From contig MU004244.1 of assembly GCA_010405405.1 (NCBI GenBank), positions 3,895 to 67,894 on the forward strand: 64,000 nt of DNA. The letters are read 5' to 3'. This document shows, one piece after another, positions 44,485-55,774 of this stretch; the stretch's first letter is position 1; each line of letters begins with the position of its first letter. The notes under the pieces were generated by a model. That model was not told where the DNA came from, ran no database searches, and worked only from the letters and a program-made list of their open reading frames with translations. The position numbers and the translations under genes were made by a program. Source of the stretch: Microthyrium microscopicum (lineage: Eukaryota > Ascomycota > Dothideomycetes > Microthyriales > Microthyriaceae).

Positions 44485-46929
44485 ATGGATCACCCCATCA
44501 TGGATTACGATCCCAACGAATTGACACGGCAGCAAACTGTCGACCTTGATCCCTATGCATCCGCAGATATTTACTACGGTCAAACTCATAAGAACAAAGC
44601 TGGGTCTAGAGTGCGAACGTACTCGACGGTAAGTGGCCATCCCGTTTGCACAGAGTTGTTGCTCCCTGTTACTCACAAGTGCGTTGCAGATAATAGAGTC
44701 GCCGTCGCGTAAGTTCAGCTTTGGAAAAGAGCACCGCGGCCGAAGAACCAGCCATGGTAAGTGTCAATTGGCAATCTTTTATCGGCCAGAAACTGACATG
44801 AACTCGTAGATGAGTCGCATTCGCAACCCCGACGATTCCTTATACCTGTAGACGAGACACTCAAACGGCTCCTTGCAAGTGAGGATACCGACAACAACGA
44901 GCAAATCACAATCGATGACCTTGGCCCAAAGGTTGAATCTCCTCTAATTTATTTTGCCAAGTGCTGACTACTTCAAGGTTTTGGCGATTGGAACTGCAGC
45001 ATCCAATGGCTTCAAACGATTTGATGTCCGTGGCACATATCCACTCGCCAACCTTCTACAAGAACTCACTCTGGCCAAAGAATACGGTCGGAAAAACATT
45101 ATTCTTGATGAAGTACGGCTCACGGAAAATCCCGTTGATCGATTATCGAGACTGATCAAACTCCAATTCTGGCCAGGCCTCACTCGTCGAATTGATGGTT
45201 CCAATATTGCACAAGTTGGTCGCGATCCCAAGGACTGGACAGATGATCCTCGTCCTAGAATTTATGTTCCCAAGGGAGCCCCAGAGCAGTATGCATACTA
45301 CTGCAAGATAGCCAAAGAACAACCAGAAATTAGACTGGACGTTCAATGGCTCAAAGATCCATGCGATGACCCTGCATACGTTCGCGATCTCAACAACGCT
45401 CCTGGCCTTCTTGCCGTTGCAATGGAGGAGTACATTAACGACAAAGGAGAGAAGGACCTCCGAGGATTACCATTCGTCGTTCCTGGAGGTCGGTTCAACG
45501 AGCTTTATGGCTGGGACAGCTACATGGAATCCTTGGGACTACTCGTCAATGATCGCATCGATCTTGTTAAGAGCATGATTCGAAACTTTTGCTTCTGCAT
45601 CAAACACTATGGCAAAATTCTCAATGCCAATCGTACATACTATCTCTGCCGGTCCCAACCACCATTTCTAACAGACATGGTTCTTCGTGTATACGAAAAG
45701 ATTAAGCATGAAGAAGGCGCCAAGAATTTCTTGAGAGTCGCCATGCTAGCTGCAATCAAAGAATATCATCAAGTGTGGATGAGTGTACCGCGTTTGGATC
45801 CTGTCAGTGGACTTTCGAGATATCGCCCTGGTGGAATCGGTGTTCCTCCAGAGACCGAAGCATCTCATTTTACACACGTTCTGGAGCCATATGCTAAGAA
45901 ACATGGCATGACTCACGACGAGTTCGTTGATGCTTACAATTATCAGCGTGTCATTGAACCAGAACTGGACGAGTACTTTTTGCATGATCGAGCAGTCCGA
46001 GAATCCGGACATGATACATCCTATCGCCTAGAAAAGGTCTGCGCTAACCTTGCAACCGTCGACCTCAACTCTTGTCTATTCAAAATAGAATCGGATATCG
46101 AACGGGTCATTCGTTGCGAATTCGACGACAGATTACCCATCCCCATCGACTGGCTGCCCAAAGGCTTCGCTCCCGGCCACGTAGAAACCTCCGCCGTCTG
46201 GGAACGCCGCGCCCGCCGCCGCAGAAAGGTTATGGAAAAATACATGTGGAATGAAACAAAAGGCATGTATTTCGACTACGACACCCTACACAAGAAACAA
46301 ACCTCCTACGAATCCGCAACGACTTTCTGGACGATGTGGGCAGGAGTACCCACTCCGCGCCAAGCTATGGTCATGGTGCCAATTGCGCTATCCAAACTCG
46401 AAGTCTTTGGCGGTCTTGCGTCTGGTACTGAGGAATCTCGTGGGCCTGTTGGTCTGGATCGGCCGAACAGACAGTGGGATTATCCGTTTGGTTGGGCGCC
46501 GCAGCAGATTCTTGCATGGGTGGGGTTGCAGCGGTATGGGTATAATGATGAGGTTGCAAGATTGGCGTATCGATGGCTTTACATGGTCACCAAAGCGTTT
46601 GTTGATTTTAACGGCGTTGTTGTCGAGAAGTATGATGTTACTAGGCCGATTGATCCTCATCGGGTTGAGGCGGAGTACGGAAATCAAGGAGCGGATTTCA
46701 AGGGTGTTCCTCGTGAAGGGTGAGAATTTTTTCGATGCCTTCCACAACAATCAAGACTAACTGAAACAGGTTCGGCTGGGTCAACGCATCCTATGTGTAC
46801 GGTCTCACACTCTTGCCTGCGCACCAGCGCCGTGCTCTTGGAACACTCACCACTTGGGATACCTATCAGCATGCTGTTAACAACGCTCTGGAAGACCCGT
46901 TGACCGACGATTCGGACATAGAATTTTGA
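44485..46929 (+). CDS. NTH1: Neutral trehalase (5 exons)
   Basis: Cytosolic alpha,alpha-trehalase (GH37) that hydrolyses trehalose to two glucoses on stress recovery or spore germination. Exons 44485..44628, 44690..44756, 44810..44931, 44978..46719 and 46770..46929 give 744 residues, the family length; every junction keeps frame. The regulatory N-terminus has RRTS (Ser69), a protein kinase A consensus site, and a Ca-binding loop [12 protein letters not shown] at about 96-107, as in yeast Nth1. Catalytic-domain signatures are [14 protein letters not shown] at about 280-293 and [10 protein letters not shown] at about 610-619. The last exon encodes [14 protein letters not shown] and an acidic end [11 protein letters not shown]. 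It is a single-copy housekeeping gene embedded between the two halves of the zinc-finger-like array. Confidence 0.95.
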
Positions 46930-47528
46930 GTCAACGACACATCGAAATGCCGCAACTTGCTTCACGAGGTTTTGGCCATTCACGCAACGCGAGCAAACAT
47001 AGACAGAGGCATATGACAACGCTACACTTCAAGAAGTATCACTATTACTAATCCTATCGCGCCCTGCTTCACGCAATCGCGGTTCTTCAGGGATAGTGCA
47101 GTAGACTGGGTGGAGGCAAAAGTTCAAGTTGCAATGCATATACTTAGATTAACAGAGGATAGATGGATCGCTTGCTTGCCGATTTCTGGCTTACATGCTG
47201 AGCAATAGTCTGTGGGCACAAGGCTTTTAATGGGCGCTGGGCATGTCATACATTAGCGGGGTTTGTCTTTCATGGGCGGTCACGATGGCGGGTTAGAACT
47301 TGTATATTATTTTATCCTATAGCCAAAGTACACGGTGCAGAAGCTTGACTAGACTTTTTATTCTCGATCTGATTACGTAGAAAGCGTTTAGCTGATGTAA
47401 CACTACTAGTAGACATATTCTGCTGATCCGTATATCAAGCACTGTCCTCCACAACTCTTTCCTTTTTTTTGGATGCTTGCCAGAAAGAGTTCGATCTTGG
47501 TGAATGCATAGGCCGAAAAGAGACAGTT

Positions 47529-48110
47529 TTACTCGTCTGAGACATCGATTCCGCCCTTCGCACTACGAAGCAGTGTGCAGATCATCACGGTCCTCAGCAT
47601 CTCCTCTACCTGCTCTTCATGCTCGATCCCAAAACTCGGATGACCAAGCCCAAACCCCCAACTCGCTTTCAATTCTCCAGCATCTAAGTCCTCGCTTCTA
47701 ATAATTCCACTCGCAAAGTTCTGACCTACAAAGTACACTAGTAACGGTCCCACCTCATCTATACTTGACTCGCTTGCGCACTAAGCGGAGCACATGAGTA
47801 ACGGGAACATAAATGAACATGTCTCTGACCCGGTCACCAATCTCAATAACGTCCCTCACAGTAACGCGGTGTATGGTGGAGAAACGGCGAGTTCTACCAA
47901 TGTAATTAGACGCGATAAAAGAGCAGAGTGATTTTATCTTTCTTCATGGCAATCAGCACGTCTAAAACCTCTCCGGCGAGATCTGTGCGAAGCCAGTGGC
48001 CTTGGAGGAGATGGTGAGAAGTCTGGGGTCCTTCCTGAGGCACCGCAAGCCTCCGATTGCAAGTCTTGGTTTTGGAGATGGTGAAGATATTCCAGGGAGC
48101 CCGGTGTAGA
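47529..48110 (-). pseudogene. Possible decayed gene of unknown family
   Basis: On the minus strand three coding-looking pieces follow each other in different frames: LRCLRKDPRLLTISSKATGF (about 48040-47980), IHRVTVRDVIEIGDRVRDMF followed by IYVPVTHVLRLVRKRVKY (about 47880-47770), and a 75-codon open frame at 47529-47753 with SIDEVGPLLVYFVGQNF just upstream and inside it. The frames are broken by stops. Either this is a pseudogene, or there are introns I cannot place. I do not recognise the family. Confidence 0.3.
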
Positions 48111-49067
48111 CAAATTTCAAAATATTAGGGACTATTTCAAAATTGGTATAGATGTGATGACTTGGGCACGATTATGCTGTAAAATGAACCAGAAATAGTT
48201 CCAAGATAAAAGGGTCTACAGTTTATATTTACATATTTATCGCAACACGAAAGATTGTTCGTTGTAGGCACGCGTTGTGCTATATGGCTGTTCAGCCAAT
48301 AGGGGTTCATGGAATGCGGAAGGATGAAAATGTTGGAATCAGAACCACAGTTGCAGCTGTTCTAATGACATGCTTTTGAGCTCGCTAACAGTTGCGCCCG
48401 TCGGCGAGAGTAGAACAATAATGATATAATACATGAGTGCTTTCAAAATATGTGCTCGGGTGGATCGAGTTTCATGTCCAGGGGAAAATCTCAGCCTTGT
48501 GCAAAGTGGACCTCAGCCTTATGGCGTAACTTCATCTGGTCCTCAAGTTTTATTATTTCCCCCAAGTACATAGTAATACTTAAATATGGCACATGAACTG
48601 GGATTTCTTGGGAGGCTACGCGCTTGACATATTTATATGTCTGGTTTTTTTCATGTATGTTGAAGTATGGGTATAAGCTATGAAGTACTAGACACGATAA
48701 CCAGCATGGTTCCGTTAACTTTCATTGTTCCAACGTGGTGTGCTATTGTAGCTAAATATGTATTTCATATCAAAAGCGCTAATTTATGGACTCTTCGTTA
48801 GAGGCAATGGAAGTTTTAGCACGTGTGGTTGAGAAGTGTGGATGGGAAGCATGGAAGTTCTAGGAGGGATGCGGGTTATTCAAGCAGTCTACTGGCTGTA
48901 GAACCTAAAATCCAACATACGAGATATAAGCTTTGATGAGATTTCGAGTAATGGTTCCAATAATGGGGATGAGAACAAGTAGAATGTGGTTTGGTGTCAA
49001 GGTAGGTACGCTAGCAACTTTTGAACTCTGGTTGTAGGGTGCTAGGCCCAATTTTTACCGTCATCAC

Positions 49068-49075
49068 TTATATAT
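49068..49075 (+). promoter_or_regulatory. TATA-like box of gene K
   Basis: TATATATT in the context CACTTATATATTCCAC, about 310 bases upstream of the K start codon. Confidence 0.3.
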
Positions 49076-49378
49076 TCCACGTATTTTCTTGCGCTCATCT
49101 CACGGCTACTCTTCCTTTCACATCTTTCGAAAATCTTTCAACAAGTCTATACGGCTTGATATCACTTCGAACTTCATTAGGTGCAATCTGTTCAATCAGG
49201 GCACTTGATTCCTCAACAACCAGCTCCCTAACCTACTCAACTTTCCTCCATTATACCTGCCAAACCCACAAACCTTACAAATTTCAAAATCTTGGAGTTC
49301 TCAATTTGCGCCACTCCATATCCTATCATTGCCTGATAGTTTCTCACAACCACAAACCACTTCTGATCGACTTCAAAA

Positions 49379-50031
49379 ATGGCTGTCTATACAAATATCG
49401 ATTGGGGTACTCCCTGGGACGTCCCCTCCGACACTGACTCTCCTGATGCAGCTCAGTATGTAGCAGACCCCCCCGAGGCCAACACGGAATCTGTACAGTT
49501 TGCCGCGATCAACTGGAATAGTGACGCTCCAACAAGGGCAATCACTCCCCCATGTTCGCCAAGAACTATACCTCATCTCGATCCAAGACTTTTCAACCCT
49601 CAGGAGCTAGGAGCATTAGCAGACGTGGACCCGCCATATATGTCTCTTTCTGCGGAAATTCCCACTAGCAAATTGCATTCCAATCTCACTTCCACTTCAC
49701 CTCCAGTGCCTGCTGCGGGTGCCCCATCTGCAACCAGCAAGCACACTTCCAATCGAGCTCCACCCAGCCAAGCTCAGGACTCATCAGGCGATAACAGAGG
49801 TTCCATCAATCCATCAGCGATATTGGCCAAGAATCGAAACGGCAATGCGATCCATATGCCTTCTCAACAGAATCCTTCCCAGAATCCCCGTAAACCTCGT
49901 CGGAATGCCATTCGGACGCGGCAGATCTCGAGTTAGATGAGCTTCCTGCCAAGGCACCTTCCGGTGGACGTTTACAGGTTTTGCACTGTCATTACTGTGG
50001 TGACAGCGCACATGGTGTCCCAGTCAACTAG
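49379..50031 (+). pseudogene. Zinc-finger-like array member K, probably broken
   Basis: A 185-codon frame from 49379 (MAVYTNIDWG) gives a family-like Ser/Thr/Pro/Asn-rich N-terminus ending in a basic KPRRNAIRTRQ. It stops just before the core. In another frame the core begins at once: LELDELPAKAPSGG, then LHCHYCGDSAH, which matches the LPxxxxxxG lead and the first cysteine pair of the intact genes. It then stops at 50031 without GNA or the histidine pair. A 39-nt GTAAAC...GCAG segment at about 49889-49927 could be spliced to restore frame across the junction, but it is short for an intron and the second half of the core is missing anyway. I call it a truncated pseudogene. A short protein from the N-terminal frame remains possible. 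Confidence 0.6.
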
Positions 50032-50845
50032 AACACGGCGGCGCTATACAAAGGAGGAGCTTAGGCAATCGGTGGTCAATTTACCCAAAGGTTGAGCAAT
50101 AAAATACATTTACTGAATAAATATGCGGCTATGATAATGTCTATGCCACGATAGTTGTCGTATTTCTGAGTTATGGCTCCTTACCGGTAGACAAAATAGC
50201 AATCGTACTCTATCGACTTCCATGCTCCCATCTACTGCGTTTTGTTATCCAGTGTTATATTTCCCACCTAAGGCCTTCTTTTACGACCGCTTATCCAATG
50301 CGTTGAAGATTATAGCTTCTTGTTGTTTGAAATGTGAGTAGGAATCATCGAAGCTGAAGGAAGCATGTTGAGTTTTGGCTTGTGTAATGTGAAATCAGAT
50401 CAGACTTGATGTTACACTATTCATGAACGGGAGAATAGGTAAACATGTTTAAGATTGAAAGAATGAAATGGTATCGCAACTGGTCTTCTCACTACTAATC
50501 TCAGCGGGCACTACTCGAATGCTCGTCGTGATTTCGTCTGTACTTCGGGTGGTTTCTTAAAGCCACCTCATAGCTACCGTTCATTCGCTGCCTCCTCGAG
50601 CTCTTTCCCTAAGCCTAAAGCGACTTGATATCACCTCCAACTTCATGAACTTCGATTTTTTTTATCGGGGCCTCATATCTGCGACCTCTATCTCTATATC
50701 TTTCACAACTAACCTGTGCGACTTTCCTTCAACACAACCTACCACAATCCATCTTTTCGCCTCACCTTGTCTTCGTCTAGATCACATCAACTCAATATCC
50801 TCGCTTCAAGTTTAAATTATTCTTGTAGAAGTCTACTGGAAATAA
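50032..50845. other. Spacer and leader of gene L
   Basis: About 800 bases. The segment ACTTGATATCACCTCCAACTTCATGA (about 50623-50648) is close to GGCTTGATATCACTTCGAACTTCATTA upstream of K (about 49153-49180), so L and K share leader ancestry. Confidence 0.5.
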
Positions 50846-51595
50846 ATGCTAGCTCGACTTGAAGAAGAAGCAAAACAGGCGGAGGAAGAGCGCCTCGCTG
50901 CCCTGACGAGCCAACGAATGACCATCGATCCAGCAACTGCCTCCCCTCATATTCCAAGAACCAGATGCATGACACTGGTTCACACTCCGCGCATGAGCAA
51001 TGGATCCTTGGGCCCGATACAGCAATCCGATCTACCAGCCAATCGCACATCTGAAGGACAGCAAGGAGACGGGGAAGCTCAAGCATTCCAGTACCAATCA
51101 TCACAGCCTCAACCATTCCGGTCCGAGCCAATACCGCAGCAACCAATACAGCAGCCTAATCCGGTGTCTACAACACCACTACAGCTAGCTGGGATGACCC
51201 AGCAGCAACTGCTGGAACTTCACTTCTCTGGTCAGCAATTCCCACCACTCCATACACCAAGCTATGCCATGCAACAAATGGGGAGTATCTCCAATCTCCG
51301 GCGATTGTATGAAGCTGAAATATCTCGCTTGTCAATTTTACAAGGCACGATGCAACCAGATTCTACACTACAAGCTCCACCACGCTACGTCTATCCGTAC
51401 CCGAGCAACATAGACGGCTATCCAGCGGTTCGTGAGCACCCATCACTTGCGCGCAATAGTGATAATCGGCCCTCCAATGTTCTTTCTCGGCGTATTCAGC
51501 GGGCATGGGAGTACGATTACGATGAGGAAGATGACAGTGGCCCAGATGCTCCTCTGTCTAGACCTCGGCGGAAAAAGAAGCGTGGTAGCGAGTGA
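50846..51595 (+). CDS. Gln-rich protein L, likely family C-terminal derivative
   Basis: Intronless, 249 residues, with a stop codon directly before the ATG, so the start is fixed. The opening MLARLEEEAKQAEEERLAAL is a charged helix like the one that follows the finger in genes F and N. A Gln/Pro-rich middle (QPQPFRSEPIPQQPIQQP) resembles their tails, and the end is acidic then basic (DYDEEDDSGPDAP, RPRRKKKRGSE), a likely nuclear signal. There is no cysteine-histidine core. Together with a leader related to that of K, this suggests a copy that lost its N-terminus and core while the leader joined the tail. It may instead be an unrelated Gln-rich protein. Confidence 0.55.
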   Translation: MLARLEEEAKQAEEERLAALTSQRMTIDPATASPHIPRTRCMTLVHTPRMSNGSLGPIQQSDLPANRTSEGQQGDGEAQAFQYQSSQPQPFRSEPIPQQPIQQPNPVSTTPLQLAGMTQQQLLELHFSGQQFPPLHTPSYAMQQMGSISNLRRLYEAEISRLSILQGTMQPDSTLQAPPRYVYPYPSNIDGYPAVREHPSLARNSDNRPSNVLSRRIQRAWEYDYDEEDDSGPDAPLSRPRRKKKRGSE

Positions 51596-53326
51596 TTGCG
51601 GGATTGAAGGTGAATATGAGCGAGCAAAAGATTCACGAGTTTAGAGTGGAAGTGCAGTAAGAAGGAGAAACAGCAGGGATGCTCCTTTGAGGGGGTACAG
51701 AGTGGGAATTACTCGTGGCTGAGTTACCGTGTGGAAACGACAGAAAGTATTGTTGGCAAGAGACGGATAGACGCTGTATTTTAGTGTTATTGCGACTTCA
51801 GAGTCCAGGGGCCAGTCGGAGAAGACAGCCAGTCGGTTCAGGATGAAATAAAAAGTTGTACAAGGCGAGAACGATTGCGGTGTATAATGAATGGCGGGTA
51901 GATAAGGTTTATATCAATCACCAGAAATCAGCTGTACCTCACCGTATGTGCCCGACTTCTCATATCGATGTAATGCCCAAAATTTAAGAAATGTCACAGT
52001 TCACAAAAGCCGCCTAGCTGGGAGGAGACTTCCAGACAGACGGGTACATATTTGGCACGACACTACACGGAGCGAGATTAGTCAGCCCTTACGACTATGA
52101 CCTGCAATATGAGCGTCACCCGTGGATAACGTAAGCTGTCAATGAGAATGTGTAAAATAACGGGGCCATCCTGTTATTTCGCTTGCCGGTTTGCTTTAGC
52201 ATAGACTATCTATGCGCACAAAGAATAAATTATTTGCCATGAGGTATAACGCGTATGACCTCGGAGGCACAGATGCCTGTAAATACAATCCGACGAAGGG
52301 TGTTAAAAAGCAAACATTTTGAAGCGGGTAAGATAACATCACTTTCAACTAAATTTGATTCTAAGAAATTGAGCACATTGAACACCAAAGCATTTATCGA
52401 TAGATTCCAGAAAAGGTGCAAAAATAGTTGTGCAAAGAACTGAAGAGCTAAGTCAGGGCAATGCTCCGTTGATGAATGCATGCAGATAAAATCTGAGGAC
52501 GAAAGAGCCCAAGACAAAAGTACTATAACGGTATCAAACTCAGCCTTATGAAAAACAGGTTTCAGCCTTATGGCGCAACTTCATCTCATCCTGTATGTCC
52601 ACGTTTATTTCGATTGACAAAGAGCAAAACGGTATTTGACATTTTTTTTATTCTTTCGAGGGGGCTCGGCATACTTCGTGCCCCCATGCTCCTCATATCT
52701 TTACCTTTCGCGACATAGAAGCCTGGTGGGCCGGGTCTCGCGCTTTGAGACTAAAACTCCATCGTGATGAGACTTACCACCAGGAACACTGAGCATAACA
52801 GCGAGCAATCTTTAATATCATGAGCCAGCATTCGCTACATCTCAGGGCAGCATTTCAAATCTTTTATTTAGTACCCGGTGTTCTTTGAGTTCTTATATTA
52901 GAAAAGTACTAGCATAACACTAAGGCTACCTCTAAAGAATACCTCCTTTATTCCCCGCTCCATCTAGTCTTAGTCTTCCTTCTAATGTCTTTCATGAAAT
53001 CTCATATCGTTCCATCTAATAACTTCTTTATAGTGCCGAAGAGCCTCCGGGTGGCTCTGCGTTCGGATTTTTATGTTCGTCGTCTTCTAGGTCATAATCC
53101 ATTCACACCTCTTCATCACCACGTCCCGTCAGCATTTTCTTTTTGATAAAAAGTAAGATATCACGCATTACGAACGACTGGCAAGGTTTTTCCTTTCTAT
53201 TTGTCCGTTATTGTGCATTTCACAAATCAGTACCAAGTCTCGCTGCTCAAAGCCTCAGTTCAGCTCGTCAGAAAGGGTAATTCAAAACTCAAATCGCATC
53301 TGCAACAGGTCACTGCACTTACCATC
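51596..53326. other. 1.7-kb spacer between genes L and M
   Basis: Only short frames. The phrase CAGCCTTATGGCGCAACTTCATCT at 52562-52586 repeats, with one mismatch, the sequence at 48513-48537. CAGCCTTATG also occurs alone at about 52541. No gene recognised. Confidence 0.45.
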
Positions 53327-54115
53327 ATGACTCCATCAAATCAAGACGAATCGTACTTTCTTAACGGCGAGGATCGTATTGGCGAATTGCCCAACGCTCG
53401 GCCCAACGTCCAACTTCCTCATCCAACCAATGTCGAGGAGCCGCAGAGCCATGGCGGCGCCTATCTAGATCCGCAACAGGATCCTGCTCGTGCTCCTTAC
53501 TATGTCGTGTCTGCGGAGAAGAAACCGGCAATTCTCGCCGATCTGAGCCATGACTATGGCATGCAATCCGATCAGCAACAGGAGGGCCTCTCAGGTCCTT
53601 CTCAATCGGTCCATTCCCGGTACCCTGATCAGTCTCTTTTCGGCGAGCAAGTGCTGGATGAGCACCATCAAGAGATAAACGACATCATCGTCGATTCCAT
53701 CCCTCCGACACATGTGTCCATACCAACTGCAGACGATGCTATTGTCGACATCGCCGCTCAGCCAGGTGCGTCCACACCAAACTCAAATGACTTGCCGGTC
53801 GTGAACATTGGCAATGGCTTCTTTAGGGAGGTCAGCTGCCCACGCTGCAACGGAGGCAACGCTCGCCAGGAAGGCAATCGCCTAATCTTCCTTCGCGGGG
53901 GCCGCGGAGTACAAGAACATATACGTAAAGTGCATAGAGAAAAGCCTGATGTGCCTTGGGAACAGCGAAAGAACTGGGACTGGTTGTTGGCAATCGGTGG
54001 TGGTCGAACCCTCGCGGCCAATCAACTCCACACTATTCAGACGCGTCCCGTTGTCTCAACAATGCCTTCAGCTCCTCCCACCAATGAAGAAGAGGAAAAC
54101 GAGGACGAGAACTGA
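53327..54115 (+). CDS. Zinc-finger-like array protein M
   Basis: Intronless, 262 residues from the methionine at 53327 (MTPSNQDES); an upstream in-frame start at 53201 would add 42 residues of non-family character. The N-terminus is Asp/Gln/Pro-rich and moderately acidic. The lead LPVVNIGNG is followed by Cys171-x2-Cys174, NGGNAR, LIFLRG, His198-x4-His203, then NWDWLLAIGGGR. The C-terminus is short and acidic (NEEEENEDEN), with no basic tail. The core is closest to gene E: same 23-residue linker, the same EHxRKVHxEkPD phrase and no intron. E and M lie on opposite strands about 27 kb apart. Confidence 0.84.
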   Translation: MTPSNQDESYFLNGEDRIGELPNARPNVQLPHPTNVEEPQSHGGAYLDPQQDPARAPYYVVSAEKKPAILADLSHDYGMQSDQQQEGLSGPSQSVHSRYPDQSLFGEQVLDEHHQEINDIIVDSIPPTHVSIPTADDAIVDIAAQPGASTPNSNDLPVVNIGNGFFREVSCPRCNGGNARQEGNRLIFLRGGRGVQEHIRKVHREKPDVPWEQRKNWDWLLAIGGGRTLAANQLHTIQTRPVVSTMPSAPPTNEEEENEDEN

Positions 54116-55774
54116 GGCCGCACTATTAATTAAGAGTTGGGAAGAGTAGATGCAAGTGTACGTGAAAACTCACTGGTACAATGCAGAGCATGAGAGCCTT
54201 GAAAAACAAAGGAAAACGAAGAAGAAGACAAAGACGGTGTGGCTTGAAAGTGATCATGGCAATGATGATACATCTGTAGATCCCAAGTGATTCGTCATTT
54301 GTATAGCATTGAATAAAGAATAAAATGACGATAAAACCGAAATCAGGCAGGTGCAACACTGAAGTTGTGGGAAGATATAACAGTAATGGATCCCGCCGAT
54401 TTCGGCATGGAGTTGGGTTCCCAGGTGGGCCACACTCTCCATTTCCCGGATATGGGCCATATCAGTAGCTCCCGCGGTCAGGTTCACAACAACACCGTTT
54501 CTAAATCGACAAACCGCAAGAGTATCAAATGCGCTATGGAGATTTACGAGCTGCTTTGATCAGCTACAACATGATTCACATCACCCCACGTACCATGACT
54601 GTTGATTGGCCTATGTTTAGAAGAGGCTCTACTGTCCATCCTGCTCGAAGATTAGATAGATGTTTCACGTCGGGATGGGCTTTATAGTTGACTGTATTTG
54701 GAAAGTGATATGACAAACATTGCAGTTCAGAGGATCGTCCCAGCGGCTCCCTTGGTTTGGCCCCTGAGAGCATATGATTTGCTTTTACCAACGTCAAATT
54801 AAGCTGTCAAGAGTGATGATGTGCGCTTTCGTAGTATACATCTGAAACGTATAGCCGATGCCCAACGTATTATCTCTCTTTAGCGAGTTCATATAGACGT
54901 CGCAGTTGTTACGAGAAAACAACTGACCTGCACATGACTGGAGTTCTTCAAATACCTGTAAGTGCGATTGTGTCTATTCCGATCACTGGGTCTCCACAAT
55001 CATGCTATGAGGTTTGCAGGATCAAGAGTTGGCCATCGATCAATATGCTCCTCTCGTACATGTACCACTTCGGGCCACAATCTACGCGTGCATATCTTCA
55101 GTCTACTTTCAGGGAGATGAAATGCATTTGTTCGTTCCTGTTGTGTGTTACTGTGATATTCTATATCAGAATCTTGTTCTATGTCCCTACTTCTTCAATA
55201 TCCTGGTACGCCTTTGTACGGACATTTTATAGAAAATCATTTCCTTCGACTTGTTTATCAAGAAGAATGTAGAATCAAACCGGCTGTGTCGAAGCTTCTT
55301 AAGATGAAGTTGTTTCCATGGTAGCAACTCGAGATATCGTGAAGTGACAGCCCATGGAGTTTAGGTGTATCCCAAGTTCACCTCCTTGATACCGCTTTGT
55401 CTACCTCCCTCAAGGCACGCTCCTACCATTTCGAGGACTGCTCCTTCTGCTTCATGAAATGTTACTCCCACGGAAATCACCTTAAACACCCAGTGATCAA
55501 AGTTTAGAGGTCGCGTTTTTCCCACCTAGCGTCAGAGTCCTCGACCTCGAATTTATATAACCTTCAGTCTGCAGTCAACTCAAACCTTTTCCACCACACT
55601 CTCCAACTTCCATCGTCTCTCCAACCTCAAATTTCAACCAAACCACCAAGCTCGGATTCACAACGCGTCAAATCATATTCCGGATACCTTTCAACGAATC
55701 GAAATCTCCTCTCGTTCGTCACGAGCAATTCTATTGCCTGATCAAACAAACACCCATTCCTGCTCGTCGTCGAG
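54116..55774. other. 1.7-kb spacer between genes M and N
   Basis: Gene M 3' end and the gene N promoter. Short frames only; a 64-codon plus frame at 54365 and others have no resemblance to anything I know. Confidence 0.45.
55554..55560 (+). promoter_or_regulatory. TATA-like box of gene N
   Basis: TATATAA about 215 bases upstream of the gene N start, followed by a C/A-rich leader typical of filamentous fungi. Confidence 0.4.

Larger units (their letters stand above)
46930..49378. other. 2.4-kb spacer with a possible gene relic
   Basis: Contains the trehalase 3' end, a possible decayed minus-strand gene (47529-48110, listed separately) and the long leader of the next family member. A 25-base segment at 48513-48537 recurs at 52562-52586. 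Confidence 0.45.

Noticed and set aside
52255-52443. 62-codon plus frame with a basic, Lys-rich sequence
   Set aside because: No start context, no promoter features and no resemblance to the family; short enough to be chance.
54365-54559. 64-codon plus frame after gene M
   Set aside because: No family motif and no splice site that would join it to gene M; gene M already ends in the typical acidic tail.
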